From Oligoflexia bacterium (lineage in GTDB: Bacteria; Bdellovibrionota; Bacteriovoracia; Bacteriovoracales; Bacteriovoracaceae), in assembly GCA_015232355.1 (NCBI GenBank), contig JADFZW010000007.1, forward strand, positions 104,865 to 168,864: a DNA stretch of 64,000 bases. Reading direction: 5' to 3'. The notes under the pieces were generated by a model. The model searched no databases. It was not told the DNA's origin and saw nothing but the letters and a program-made list of their open reading frames with translations. Position numbers and translations under genes: made by a program. Shown piece by piece: positions 1 to 9,125 of this stretch (position 1 is its first letter; every line of letters begins with the position of its first letter).

Positions 1-1128
1 TACTCTAGAAAACGTAAAGTACTTACTTCTTCTTCCTATATCTCTTGGAAATATGAGGATCATTTTTTTGATAAAACAATGAATTTAATTTACGATAAAA
101 TACAAGCACACTTAAAAAAATTAAGTGTCAGCAACAATGGTGTTAACGATAACAATCTATATTTTGTTAATGTAAATAAAAATGAAGATAAATTTATTGT
201 CGCCACATACTCTGATCGTTCACAAGGTCGCTACTATCTCTATGATGTTTCAAAAGACAAATTACAATTTCTTGCAAACGTAACTCCATGGATTGATGAA
301 AATGATATGCTTGAAATGCGTCCAATAGAATTTAAATCTAGAGACGGGTTAACTATCAATGGATATATTACATTACCAAAAAATTCATCTCTAGATCAAA
401 AGACAATTCAAAATCAAAGCATTCCTTTCGTTATCAATCCACATGGTGGTCCATGGCACCGGGATGTTTGGGGATATAATCCTGAAATACAATTCTTGGC
501 CAGCAGAGGATATGGAGTTTTAAATATCAATTTCAGAGGATCAACTGGTTATGGAAAAAAATTCTGGGAAGCATCTTTTAAAGAGTGGGGTAAGACAATG
601 CAAAATGATATCACTGATGGTGTTAAATGGGTGATTGAGAAAGGATATGCTGATCCTAAAAGAATTGCAATCTACGGAGGAAGTTATGGTGGATATGCTA
701 CTCTAGCAGGTGTTACCTTTACTCCAGAATTGTATGCTTGTGCTGTTGATTACGTTGGTGTATCCAATCTCTTTACATTCTTAAAAACCATTCCTCCATA
801 CTGGACTCCAATGTTACAAATGATTTATGAAATGGTTTGAGATCCTGTAAAAGATAAAGAATTACTAGAATCATCTTCTCCTGCTTTTCATGCAGATAAA
901 ATCAAAGTGCCATTATTTATCGCTCAAGGAGCACAAGATCCAAGAGTAAATAAAGATGAATCAGATCAAATGGTGAAAGCACTTGAAAAAAGAAATGTGC
1001 AAGTAGAGTATTTGGTAAAAGATAATGAGGGCCATGGTTTTAGAAATGAAGAAAACAGATTTGAATTCTATCAAAAAATGGAAGAATTTTTATTTAAATG
1101 TTTATTGAAAACCGAAGAAACAAAGTAA
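1..1128 (+). pseudogene. S9 family (prolyl oligopeptidase/acylaminoacyl-peptidase) serine peptidase, 5' end outside window, broken by in-frame TGA
   Basis: The reading frame is open from base 1, so the gene begins left of the window. The visible part is the C-terminal alpha/beta-hydrolase domain of S9 peptidases: an NPHGGPW oxyanion region, the nucleophile elbow GGSYGGYA with the catalytic Ser, then AQGAQDPRVN with the catalytic Asp and NEGHGF with the catalytic His. A TGA at 838-840 interrupts the frame between EMV and DPVKDKELL. S9 relatives normally have Gly here (MVGDP), so a single GGA-to-TGA change explains it. The frame resumes unshifted to a TAA at 1128. Other genes in the window stop at TGA, so the code is not globally changed. 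It is either a recent nonsense pseudogene, a readthrough gene or a sequence error. The split separates the Ser from the Asp/His, so unread fragments would be inactive. Confidence 0.85.
838..840 (+). other. in-frame TGA inside S9 peptidase
   Basis: This is the single stop codon in an otherwise continuous peptidase frame. The residues on both sides keep family similarity without a frameshift. Confidence 0.9.
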
Positions 1129-1141
1129 AACCTCTCACATT

Positions 1142-2266
1142 CTATAAAAAATTTTTCAAAAATGTGATTGCATTACAAACCCTAATGCCATTCTTATTAA
1201 GATAATCCTTATTACCTATGGCCGAAATTTGATAAAAATCTGCTTTTGGAAATTTATTCTTTAACAAATTCAGAGATGGGTTGATCTCACTTTCGGCCCA
1301 TTTGCAATCTATAAAGTGAGTTGGTAAATCATCCTCTGTTATAACAAAATCAATTTCTCGCCCATCCACATCTCGAAAATATTTTAAATCAACATCTCTT
1401 CCTTCTGTGTCTTGAATAAAATGGCACCATTTTAATAAATGAAGGGCCAATAAATTTTCAAATTTCGCTCCCTCATTTTTTACCAATGTCCAATCAAAGT
1501 GATAATGCTTTTTTGCCTTAGATAGATTTCTTAAAGTTTTATTACCAAATGGATCAAGTCTAAAAATAGCATACAAACGTTCAAAAATTTTTATCCATTT
1601 ATCAACGGTTTTGTGGGCCACTTGCAAATTCTCTCTTAAAGAGTTTATCGATAGAGGAGAACCTACATATTTTGGCAAATGTATTAACAATTTTTCCAAT
1701 GTATCTAAGTCCTCAACCTTCTCTAAACTGGCCAGATCTTCTCTAATTAAACGAGTCCTATATTCTCTAGACCATCTTGCAGATTCGATTTTTGATTGAG
1801 AAAAGAATGGTTCCGGAAACCCTCCATAATTTAATAGTTCTTTGAGATCATTTATATTTGATATTTTAAGTTCTGCCACAGAGAGTGGATACATTCTCAA
1901 GAAATGATATCGACCTTGTAAGGAATCCCCACCTCTTCGATAATAATCCAATTTAGCACTTCCAGTTACCAAAATCTTTTTTTCTTCTGCAAATTGATCG
2001 TAAAATCCTTTTAAGTAATTTCTCCATTTTTTATATTTATGAATTTCATCAAAAATATAAAGATCACCAGCAGGTAGTTCATCTGAAAGAATTTTTTCTC
2101 TGTCCTTAGAAATGTCCCAATTAAGATAAACAAAATTTAAGTAGTCATTTTTTAATGATTTGGCAAAAGTGGTCTTTCCTACTTGGCGTGGACCACCAAT
2201 AAATACCATCTTTTTTTTCAAATCTTTTTTTACTTGTGTTGAGATATATCGTTCGAATATTTTCAT
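1142..2266 (-). CDS. AAA-family ATPase with DUF4143 C-terminal domain
   Basis: This 374-residue protein has the two-part layout of AAA_14/DUF4143 ATPases. The Walker A motif is GGPRQVGKTT near residue 24 and the Walker B is LYIFDEIH near residue 70. A VTGSAKLDYYRRGG segment and the conserved GRYHFLRMYPLS follow. The C-terminal half has a PD-(D/E)xK-like signature (REIDFVITED, then FIDCKWAE). The family is common and often strain-variable, and its cellular role is not established. The ATG at 2266 has no Shine-Dalgarno but lies six bases after a promoter -10 element, suggesting leaderless translation. It is transcribed convergently with the broken peptidase. A second family member lies at 54922-56088. 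Confidence 0.85.
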   Translation of the reverse strand: MKIFERYISTQVKKDLKKKMVFIGGPRQVGKTTFAKSLKNDYLNFVYLNWDISKDREKILSDELPAGDLYIFDEIHKYKKWRNYLKGFYDQFAEEKKILVTGSAKLDYYRRGGDSLQGRYHFLRMYPLSVAELKISNINDLKELLNYGGFPEPFFSQSKIESARWSREYRTRLIREDLASLEKVEDLDTLEKLLIHLPKYVGSPLSINSLRENLQVAHKTVDKWIKIFERLYAIFRLDPFGNKTLRNLSKAKKHYHFDWTLVKNEGAKFENLLALHLLKWCHFIQDTEGRDVDLKYFRDVDGREIDFVITEDDLPTHFIDCKWAESEINPSLNLLKNKFPKADFYQISAIGNKDYLNKNGIRVCNAITFLKNFL

Positions 2267-2301
2267 AATTCTATGCTACGATTTTTTTAACCAGCTGTCA
2301 A
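2267..2301 (-). promoter_or_regulatory. sigma70-type promoter, probably giving a leaderless mRNA
   Basis: On the minus strand a perfect -35 TTGACA (2301-2296) is followed by a 17-base spacer, a -10 TAGCAT (2278-2273), six bases, and then the ATG at 2266. Transcription should therefore start at or next to the start codon. The geometry is identical to that before the second ATPase at 56088. Confidence 0.65.
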
Positions 2302-2390
2302 AAATATTAGCGATAAAATTTGCCTGCTGTTAAATTTTTTAGTACAAAAGAGAGTGGGGTTACATTGGGCCACAGAGAAGGAGATAATAT

Positions 2391-2948
2391 ATGCCAACAT
2401 TACTATCAATATTTGCTTCCGTTATTTCAAAATTAATTGGAATTGGAGTTGATTCTCATATAGAACAATCAAAAGCACCACAACCACATACTACTATACC
2501 AGCAAAAACAATGGAGGAGAGAAGATTGCAAGTTACTCTTCCTAGTCCTAGTGATACCAACGAACAAGAAATTATCAGATACGAATACACAATGGAATTA
2601 GTAAATAATACAAAAATTGCCCATAGAGTTTTTGAATATGAGAGTGCAGTCACTTATATGGTAGAAGCAAAAAGAGTTTCTGGATATCACGGAACCGTTA
2701 AGGATTTGTATAATGAATCGATAGACTTATATTTAAAAGATACTCAAAAATTAAGTGACTGCGATTTAATTAATCAAAAAATTTCTTTTGTAAAAAAAAC
2801 CATCCCCGAACAACTCGAACGATTCAAACCATTGACCAACAAATGTACCGTCGCTACTGTTCTCCCTACTCCGACTATTGCAGCAACTATCCCAGCAACT
2901 GTCCCAGCAATTATCCCACCAACTATTACACCAACTCCTTCAAAATAG
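2391..2948 (+). CDS. hypothetical protein with Pro/Thr-rich repeat tail
   Basis: The product (185 residues) is not recognised. The start is supported by AAGGAGAT seven to eight bases upstream of the ATG. The N-terminus is mildly hydrophobic (LLSIFASVISKLIGIGV) but lacks a clear signal peptide. The middle is charged and probably helical. The last 35 or so residues are a degenerate repeat of the IPATVPAIIPPTI kind, encoded by near-identical 12-base units around 2880-2935. Such tails are often flexible linkers or wall/membrane-spanning segments, but the role here is unknown. It stands alone between an ATPase and a convergent LRR gene. Confidence 0.6.
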   Translation: MPTLLSIFASVISKLIGIGVDSHIEQSKAPQPHTTIPAKTMEERRLQVTLPSPSDTNEQEIIRYEYTMELVNNTKIAHRVFEYESAVTYMVEAKRVSGYHGTVKDLYNESIDLYLKDTQKLSDCDLINQKISFVKKTIPEQLERFKPLTNKCTVATVLPTPTIAATIPATVPAIIPPTITPTPSK

Positions 2949-2965
2949 GTGAATACTCTTTATAG

Positions 2966-4177
2966 CTAAAGCTTTTGTTTAGATAAGATTACCTCTTCAA
3001 TTTCTTTTTTAATTATATTTTCTTCATCATCACTTAATTCAAAACAAGGATCAATTTTCAACGACTGTAAAGTCTTGCTTTTCTTAATTGCTTCTACAAG
3101 TAATTTTGCGCCTACATAGTTAAAACGGTTATATGATAAGTCCAACGACTGCAACTCGCTTTTTTCAATTGCCTCAGCAATAAATTTCACTCCCTCATTT
3201 TTAATTCTATTAACACTCAAATCTAATGATTTCAGCTTGCTTTTTTCAATTGCCTTTGCAATTGCTTTCACTCCCTCAATTCCAATATTGTTAGTACTCA
3301 AGTTTAATGACTGCAACTCACTTCCTTTAATTGCATCTGCAAGCAATTTTACTCCAGGAGCTCCGATCGAATTTGATCTTAAATTTAATGATTGTAAAGT
3401 TTTACTTTTTTTAATGGCATCTGCTAGTAATTTTGTTCCATAGTTATATTTTTCAAAGTATTTACCCACTTCATGGTCACCATGATAGATCTCGTTGTCT
3501 TCTAAATTCAACACTCGCAAATTAGGAAAAACTTTAATTAAATCTAAATAGTTTATATTACAATCATTTAGACTTCTATCACAATAATCATAATACTCTA
3601 CCTTACCAATAATTTTTAAATTTATAATATTTTTAGCAACATATTTTACTAACTTATGTTCAGGATCATAGGACTCGGACTCATTATTTGACAACACACT
3701 TGTTAAATTTTTCATCTGATTCCATATGCTTGAAAATATCTGATCAACATATGAGCAATTGTTTTTATTATCAATATTTTCAATACTATCAATGCCTGAT
3801 CTACGTATAAGCGAAGATAGTTCTTTCCTATTAGCAATATAGTACATCTCATCTAAAAATTTAGGGCCAATTATTATTTTACTATTTTCTATAATGTAGT
3901 TTAATTTTTTGCTAACAGATTTCAAGTTATTAATTTCTTTTCCCGAACCAAGATATTCCAAAATATTTCCGACACAATCCTTTGATAGTGTTTGTTTTTC
4001 ATGTTTGTTTGCTATATTTTTGCTATTAAAAACTTCAAGCTCAATAGAATAATCAAATGTACTCAACTCATTTGTATTTTCAATTGTTCTAGAAAGTTCA
4101 CTGCTAGCAAAAGTATTAGTTGAAATTAACGTAATCACAACCAAAAGAAAAAATATTTTTTGTTGTATAAAATTCAT
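2966..4177 (-). CDS. secreted F-box-like, leucine-rich-repeat protein
   Basis: The ATG at 4177 is chosen because GGGGGA lies eight or so bases upstream and a clean Sec signal peptide follows (residues 1-25, ending TFAS); an upstream TTG would add five residues without purpose. Residues about 63-100 match an F-box pattern: LSKDCVGNILEYLG, then NNLKSVSKKLNYII. Residues about 205-385 hold four to five ribonuclease-inhibitor-type LRRs of about 28 residues, with LQSLNLRSN, LQSLNLSTN, LKSLDLSVN and LQSLDLSYN beta-strand motifs. F-box plus LRR is the architecture of eukaryotic FBXL ubiquitin-ligase adaptors and of effectors in some host-associated bacteria. Export plus this layout suggests action on eukaryotic proteins, but the F-box call is by eye and could be chance. 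The LRR call is secure. Confidence 0.75.
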   Translation of the reverse strand: MNFIQQKIFFLLVVITLISTNTFASSELSRTIENTNELSTFDYSIELEVFNSKNIANKHEKQTLSKDCVGNILEYLGSGKEINNLKSVSKKLNYIIENSKIIIGPKFLDEMYYIANRKELSSLIRRSGIDSIENIDNKNNCSYVDQIFSSIWNQMKNLTSVLSNNESESYDPEHKLVKYVAKNIINLKIIGKVEYYDYCDRSLNDCNINYLDLIKVFPNLRVLNLEDNEIYHGDHEVGKYFEKYNYGTKLLADAIKKSKTLQSLNLRSNSIGAPGVKLLADAIKGSELQSLNLSTNNIGIEGVKAIAKAIEKSKLKSLDLSVNRIKNEGVKFIAEAIEKSELQSLDLSYNRFNYVGAKLLVEAIKKSKTLQSLKIDPCFELSDDEENIIKKEIEEVILSKQKL

Positions 4178-4363
4178 ACATCTATCCCCCAAGTATATAT
4201 TGTAATATTGAATATTTTATATTATTGCTTAATTTATTCGCTATTATAGATAAAACAACTAAGTTAAAAATAATATTTTTTTTATTTTAGTTATTTCACA
4301 ATGATATTCTTCTCTAAAAGAAAATTATTTTTTGATTGTTTTTTGTTTATACGACAACTTTAA

Positions 4364-5491
4364 TTATCGATTTTCAATTTCAAGATCAGCTTTTTGAATT
4401 ATCACTGAAAAGTTTGTACGAACAATTTTAGCGGCATATTCATAATTAAGTCCATCTGGTTTATCACAACTGCGATGATAGCAAGGAGTGTGAGTATCCC
4501 ACTCCTCGATTGATAAATATGATGGCACTTTAGCATCAAGGTAAGGAACGTGATCGCTACCCCATGCTGGCATGGTAATTATTGGGTTAAGCTCTCCATA
4601 AAGAATGGCCTGTTTTCCAATCCAGTTTGCTAGTTCTTCGTATTCTTTATTTGTTTCAATTTCAAAATTATTGTTACTATTATATGCAATCATATCCATA
4701 TTTATTGTTAAAATAATATTACCTATCTCTCCATTTTGGGTTAACAATTCCACATACGCTTCACTTCCCACAAGACCATCCTCTTCACCATTATTTGCAA
4801 CAAATAAAATGTTTATATTTGTTTTTATATCTTTTAATTGTTTTGCTAATTCTAAAACTCCTGCTGTACCACTGGCATTATCATCTGCTCCCGCTTTAGA
4901 AAAGTTTACTGAATCTAAATGCCCTTGAACAATGATTGTTTGCTTACTATTGTTGGCAGCTTTTTTTATTGCATATACATTACATTCTTTGGCATACTTT
5001 CTATTTTTATAACAATGCAAGTTCGAACTATAACCCCAACTCTCGAAATATGATTTGATCATTTTTTGAGTAAGTTCATTCCCTGCTGCACGTGCAGAAT
5101 CTAGTGAACCAGTACTCCTATTTCCTTGATCAACAATTTTTAAAACAAAATTTTTAATTGAATCAGCAGTAATTTTTTTTGTTAATTCTTTAATCCAAGG
5201 AATTGGGGTTTCAACTTGTGTCCCACTTTGTGAAAGTTGCAATTGATATTGATTAATTTCTTCTAATTTTATTACCCTTAAAGATTTTTTAATTTTTTCT
5301 GTAAGCTTTGCGTATGGAACATTAAGTGTTACTACATGAATACGACCTTTGTTTAACACCGTAGTAGAGATTTCATTTATTTTACTCATGATTTGCGGAT
5401 CTTGATTAATAATCAACCAATTATTTGCATTTGCGTTTGCAAGAGTAAAAGATAGAAAAAAAACAGTAAACACCAATATAACTTTAAACAT
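4364..5491 (-). CDS. secreted M28-family zinc metallopeptidase
   Basis: This 375-residue protein has an N-terminal signal peptide (residues 1-21) and a propeptide-like region to about 115. The M28 aminopeptidase domain that follows shows the expected two-zinc ligand set: GHLDS (H191), GADDNASG (D203), NGEEDG (E236/E237), NMDMIAYN (D266) and HTPCYHRSCD (H339). A pair of cysteines near H339 may form a disulfide, as in Vibrio/Aeromonas leucine aminopeptidases. It probably releases N-terminal residues from peptides in the periplasm or outside the cell. It lies just downstream of secA on the same strand, but a 48-base gap and its own signal suggest an independent role. Family assignment is firm; substrate preference is not. 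Confidence 0.9.
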   Translation of the reverse strand: MFKVILVFTVFFLSFTLANANANNWLIINQDPQIMSKINEISTTVLNKGRIHVVTLNVPYAKLTEKIKKSLRVIKLEEINQYQLQLSQSGTQVETPIPWIKELTKKITADSIKNFVLKIVDQGNRSTGSLDSARAAGNELTQKMIKSYFESWGYSSNLHCYKNRKYAKECNVYAIKKAANNSKQTIIVQGHLDSVNFSKAGADDNASGTAGVLELAKQLKDIKTNINILFVANNGEEDGLVGSEAYVELLTQNGEIGNIILTINMDMIAYNSNNNFEIETNKEYEELANWIGKQAILYGELNPIITMPAWGSDHVPYLDAKVPSYLSIEEWDTHTPCYHRSCDKPDGLNYEYAAKIVRTNFSVIIQKADLEIENR

Positions 5492-5539
5492 ACCAATCCT
5501 CCAATGTTAAAGATCATTACTTAGGGCCTGTAAAGAACG

Positions 5540-8110
5540 TCAAGCTCCATGACAATGTTTATATTTTTTCCCGGAACCACATGGACAAGGATCATTTCGT
5601 CCAACTTTTTTTTCACTCTCTTTTTGTTTTTGTATTGTTTTTTGGGCCACACCACCTTGCTGATTCTGATTAGAATCTTGTCCTTTTCTATACATTCCCA
5701 ATTGGGCCGCTAAATAAGCTTCCTGCTTACGTTTTATCTCTGCAATCTCTTCTGCTGTATAAAGTGTTACTCCAAAAATAGTATGGACAACTGTTTGTCT
5801 GACCTCCTCTTTCATATTTTCTAACATTTGAAAAGCTTCTCTTCTATATGCGATAAGAGGATCTTGTTGAGCATATGCTTTTAGAGATGCTCCTTCTTTT
5901 AAGTGATCTAAATTAAGCAAATGATATTTCCAATGATGATCAAGAGAGGCCAGCAGGATTTCACGAATAGCATTCTTTACTTGCTCTACTTCATATTTTG
6001 AAAATTTCTCATCTAAGATTTTATTAGCAAGCGCCACTTGATATTCAATAACCTCGCCACCATAATCTCTATCACATTCAAAGCTAGAGAGTTCATGAGT
6101 GGTATGAAAAATAGTTTTAAATTTACTTTGCAAATCCTCCCAAGTGCAAGAGGCACTATCATCATTTCTTCTTGGATTATAGTCTTTAGAAATAAATGCC
6201 ACCACATCGGCAATCATCTCTCTTATCAATTCCATATTATCTTTATTATCTAAAATATCTCTACGTAATCTATAGATGGATTTTCGTTGCTCATTTAAAA
6301 CATTATCATAATCTAACAAATGCTTTCTCATGTTAAAGTATTCAATCTCCACTCTTCTTTGAGTATCCGCTATAGCATCTGTTATCATTTGATGTTCAAT
6401 CGGCCCATCATCTTTTAACTTCAAAGTATTCATAATACTCTTAATTTTATCGGGCCCAAAAATTCTCATCAAATCATCTTCTAATGAGATAAAAAACTTC
6501 GACATACCTGGATCTCCTTGACGACCAGATCTTCCTCTCAACTGGTTATCAATTCGACGGGCATCATGTCTTTCAGTGCCTAAAATAAAAAGCCCTCCTA
6601 ATGCTACAGTCTCCTCTGTTAATTTGATATCAGTACCTCTTCCGGCCATATTGGTGGCAATGGTTACTCCTCCCTTGCGACCTGCTTTACTAATAATCAT
6701 TGCTTCCTTTTCATGTTGTTTGGCATTTAAAACCTCGTGAGCAATTCCGATTTTATTTAAGCGCTGAGAGACTAACTCTGATTTTTCAATAGATGTTGTG
6801 CCTACTAGTAGTGGCTGACCTTTTTCATGAACCTCTTTAATCAGATCAATAACTGCATTGTATTTTGAATTTATATCTTTATAAACAACATCATCTAAAT
6901 CCTCTCTGATCATTGGTAGATTAGTTGGAACCACCACCACTTCTAATTTGTAAGTTTTTCTAAACTCCTCTGATTCCGTTTCAGCAGTTCCAGTCATTCC
7001 TGCAAGCTTACTATAAAGTCTAAAATAATTTTGAAAGGTAGTTGAGGCCAATGTTTGATTTTCTGATTTAACTTCCACTCCCTCTTTCGCTTCAACCGCC
7101 TGATGAAGACCATCTGACCAACGTGATCCCTCTTTTAATCTTCCTGTAAACTCATCTACAATGATTATTTTATTTTCTTTAATTACATAATCGATATCTC
7201 TCTTAAAGAGTGTCCAAGCTTTCAATGCTTGATTTAGATGTTGAAATAAAGTTGCATGTTGAGCTTCAAAAAGATTTTTTATTTGTAGTAACTCTTGAAC
7301 TTTAATTACACCTGAATCAGTAAAAACTGAGGATTTATGTTTTTCGTCAACTTTATAGTGCTGCTCTTTCTTAAGTAGAGGAATAATTTTATTTGCTACT
7401 TGATAAATATTATTTCCAGCTTCCCCTCGACCTGAAATTAATAGCGGAGTTCTCGCCTCATCAATCAAAATGGAATCCACCTCATCAACAATACAAAAGT
7501 TATGATCTCGTTGAACATAATCATTAAGATCAAATTTCATATTGTCGCGAAGATAATCAAAAGCAAATTCATTATTAGTTCCATAGGTAATATCTGCATT
7601 GTAAGCATCTTTTCTCTCTTCCTCACTCATATCTGCCACTATCACACCCACACTAACACCTAACCATTTATAAATTGCTCCCATCCACTCAGCATCTCTT
7701 TTCGCTAAATAATCATTTACTGTAACTAAATGAACTCCTTTTCCTGTTAGAGCATTAAGATATATCGGCATAGTAGCACAAAGAGTTTTTCCTTCTCCTG
7801 TTTTCATCTCAGCGATTTTCCCTTGATGAAGTACAATCGCACCCAGTATTTGAACATCAAATGGTCTCATCGCTAACACACGTACTGAAGCCTCTCTTAC
7901 TGTAGCAAATGCCTCTGGTAACAAACTATCAAGTTTTTTTCCCTCTTTTAAAAGTTCTTTAAATTTTATTGTTTGCGCCTTTAATTCATCATCTGACATA
8001 CTCTTCATCTTTTTTTCAAAGTTATTTACTTTGTCCAAAAGAGGTTGTAGTGCCAGCATATCGCGTTCGCTTTGAGAGCTAAAAATACGCTTGATTATAT
8101 TTGTAAACAT
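5540..8110 (-). CDS. secA: protein translocase ATPase SecA
   Basis: SecA drives export of unfolded preproteins through SecYEG by ATP hydrolysis. The ATG at 8110 is preferred over a TTG four codons upstream because GGAGGA sits directly before it. The 856-residue product is full length. The DEAD motor has MKTGEGKT (Walker A) and VDEVDSILIDEA. The preprotein cross-linking domain and second motor follow, with TNMAGRGTDI and QLRGRSGRQGD, then the helical wing/scaffold. A C-terminal zinc-binding tail ends NDPCPCGSGKKYKHCHG, which binds SecB and lipids in known SecAs. The many exported proteins in this window would depend on it. Confidence 0.98.
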   Translation of the reverse strand: MFTNIIKRIFSSQSERDMLALQPLLDKVNNFEKKMKSMSDDELKAQTIKFKELLKEGKKLDSLLPEAFATVREASVRVLAMRPFDVQILGAIVLHQGKIAEMKTGEGKTLCATMPIYLNALTGKGVHLVTVNDYLAKRDAEWMGAIYKWLGVSVGVIVADMSEEERKDAYNADITYGTNNEFAFDYLRDNMKFDLNDYVQRDHNFCIVDEVDSILIDEARTPLLISGRGEAGNNIYQVANKIIPLLKKEQHYKVDEKHKSSVFTDSGVIKVQELLQIKNLFEAQHATLFQHLNQALKAWTLFKRDIDYVIKENKIIIVDEFTGRLKEGSRWSDGLHQAVEAKEGVEVKSENQTLASTTFQNYFRLYSKLAGMTGTAETESEEFRKTYKLEVVVVPTNLPMIREDLDDVVYKDINSKYNAVIDLIKEVHEKGQPLLVGTTSIEKSELVSQRLNKIGIAHEVLNAKQHEKEAMIISKAGRKGGVTIATNMAGRGTDIKLTEETVALGGLFILGTERHDARRIDNQLRGRSGRQGDPGMSKFFISLEDDLMRIFGPDKIKSIMNTLKLKDDGPIEHQMITDAIADTQRRVEIEYFNMRKHLLDYDNVLNEQRKSIYRLRRDILDNKDNMELIREMIADVVAFISKDYNPRRNDDSASCTWEDLQSKFKTIFHTTHELSSFECDRDYGGEVIEYQVALANKILDEKFSKYEVEQVKNAIREILLASLDHHWKYHLLNLDHLKEGASLKAYAQQDPLIAYRREAFQMLENMKEEVRQTVVHTIFGVTLYTAEEIAEIKRKQEAYLAAQLGMYRKGQDSNQNQQGGVAQKTIQKQKESEKKVGRNDPCPCGSGKKYKHCHGA

Positions 8111-8250
8111 TTTTTCCTCCAAAATAATATACTTACGATTTAAAATTTAATATTTATATAAATATTATAATCTCTTGATCTTGGTCAGGCCATTTTAATC
8201 CCTAGCTCTGCTATTATTTAATAAGTTACAAAACAACAAAGGAGAGTTCG

Positions 8251-9123
8251 ATGAGTGAAAAAAAACTAAGAACAATAATTAAAATTGATGAAGATTTATG
8301 TAATGGCTGTGGAGAATGCGTAAGTGGTTGCTCAGAAGGAGCATTGCAAATTGTTAATGGTAAAGCAAAACTAGTACGAGAAGATTTTTGCGATGGTTTT
8401 GGTGATTGTGTAGGCACATGCCCAACTGGTGCTTTAACTGTAGAAAAAAGAGAGAGTATCGCATTTGATGAGTTGGCCACAAAAGAAAATCTACTTAAAA
8501 GCAAAGGTATCGAGGCGGTAAAAAAAATGGAGGAAGCTCAAAAACGTCATCATCATAAACATGAACATCATGGACATCATGGACATCATGGACATCATGG
8601 GCATCATGGACATCATCATGACGGAGGCGGTTGCCCTGGAAGTAGAATGATGGAATTAAAAAAAGAAAAAAATAGTATGACCACTAATACGGCACCAACA
8701 GCTATGGCACCAACAGCAGCTACTATAAATGTAATTCCATCTGAACTTACTCAATGGCCAGTGCAATTACATTTAGTCCCTACCAGCGCGCCCTTCTTTC
8801 ATGATCGAGAGATGGTAATTTTAAGTACATGCTCACCTATTGCATCTGCTGATACTCATTGGCGCTATTTAAGAGGAAGAAGTGTAGTAGTCGCTTGTCC
8901 TAAATTAGATAGAACCGATCCTTATGTTGATAAATTGGCACAAATTTTTGATAACAATAATATTCCTAAAGTTATTATTGTTAGAATGGCAGTTCCATGT
9001 TGTGGTGGTCTTACTCAATTAGCTCTGCAAGCAAAAGAAAAAAGTGATAGAAAAGATTTAATACTAGAAGAGCATGTAATCTCAATTGAAGATGGAAGTG
9101 TTCAAAAGATTAATGTTTTATAA
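8251..9123 (+). CDS. 4Fe-4S ferredoxin-like protein with His-rich insert
   Basis: The start has AAAGGAGAG eight bases upstream. Residues 14-62 are a two-cluster ferredoxin fold: CNGCGECVSGC is a complete CxxCxxC..C site. The second, CDGFGDCVGTCP, has Phe/Gly where a Cys would sit, as in the relatives I know (CDGLG...). Residues 96-125 form a striking His-rich stretch of repeated HHG, encoded by 9-base units at about 8563-8616. A GGCPGSRM motif and an alpha/beta domain ending in MAVPCCGGL follow. This arrangement fits a widespread uncharacterised anaerobe-associated iron-sulfur protein family. The His run probably binds Ni/Zn/Co or another metal (inference). It is monocistronic, and its stop nearly abuts the convergent phosphorylase gene. 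Confidence 0.85.
   Translation: MSEKKLRTIIKIDEDLCNGCGECVSGCSEGALQIVNGKAKLVREDFCDGFGDCVGTCPTGALTVEKRESIAFDELATKENLLKSKGIEAVKKMEEAQKRHHHKHEHHGHHGHHGHHGHHGHHHDGGGCPGSRMMELKKEKNSMTTNTAPTAMAPTAATINVIPSELTQWPVQLHLVPTSAPFFHDREMVILSTCSPIASADTHWRYLRGRSVVVACPKLDRTDPYVDKLAQIFDNNNIPKVIIVRMAVPCCGGLTQLALQAKEKSDRKDLILEEHVISIEDGSVQKINVL
8563..8616 (+). repeat. 9-base in-frame tandem repeat encoding HHG units
   Basis: CATCATGGA is repeated about six times with one or two base changes, giving the His/Gly-rich metal-binding-like stretch. The unit length is a multiple of three, so copy-number change would keep the frame. Confidence 0.85.
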
Positions 9124-9125
9124 TC

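Noticed and set aside
838..840. TGA recoded as Gly or Trp across the genome
   Set aside because: Several good genes end at TGA (10870, 17958, 29433, 53951), so a global reassignment is not supported.
1142..2266. The two DUF4143 ATPases as transposition products
   Set aside because: No terminal repeats or target duplications, and the proteins are clearly diverged.
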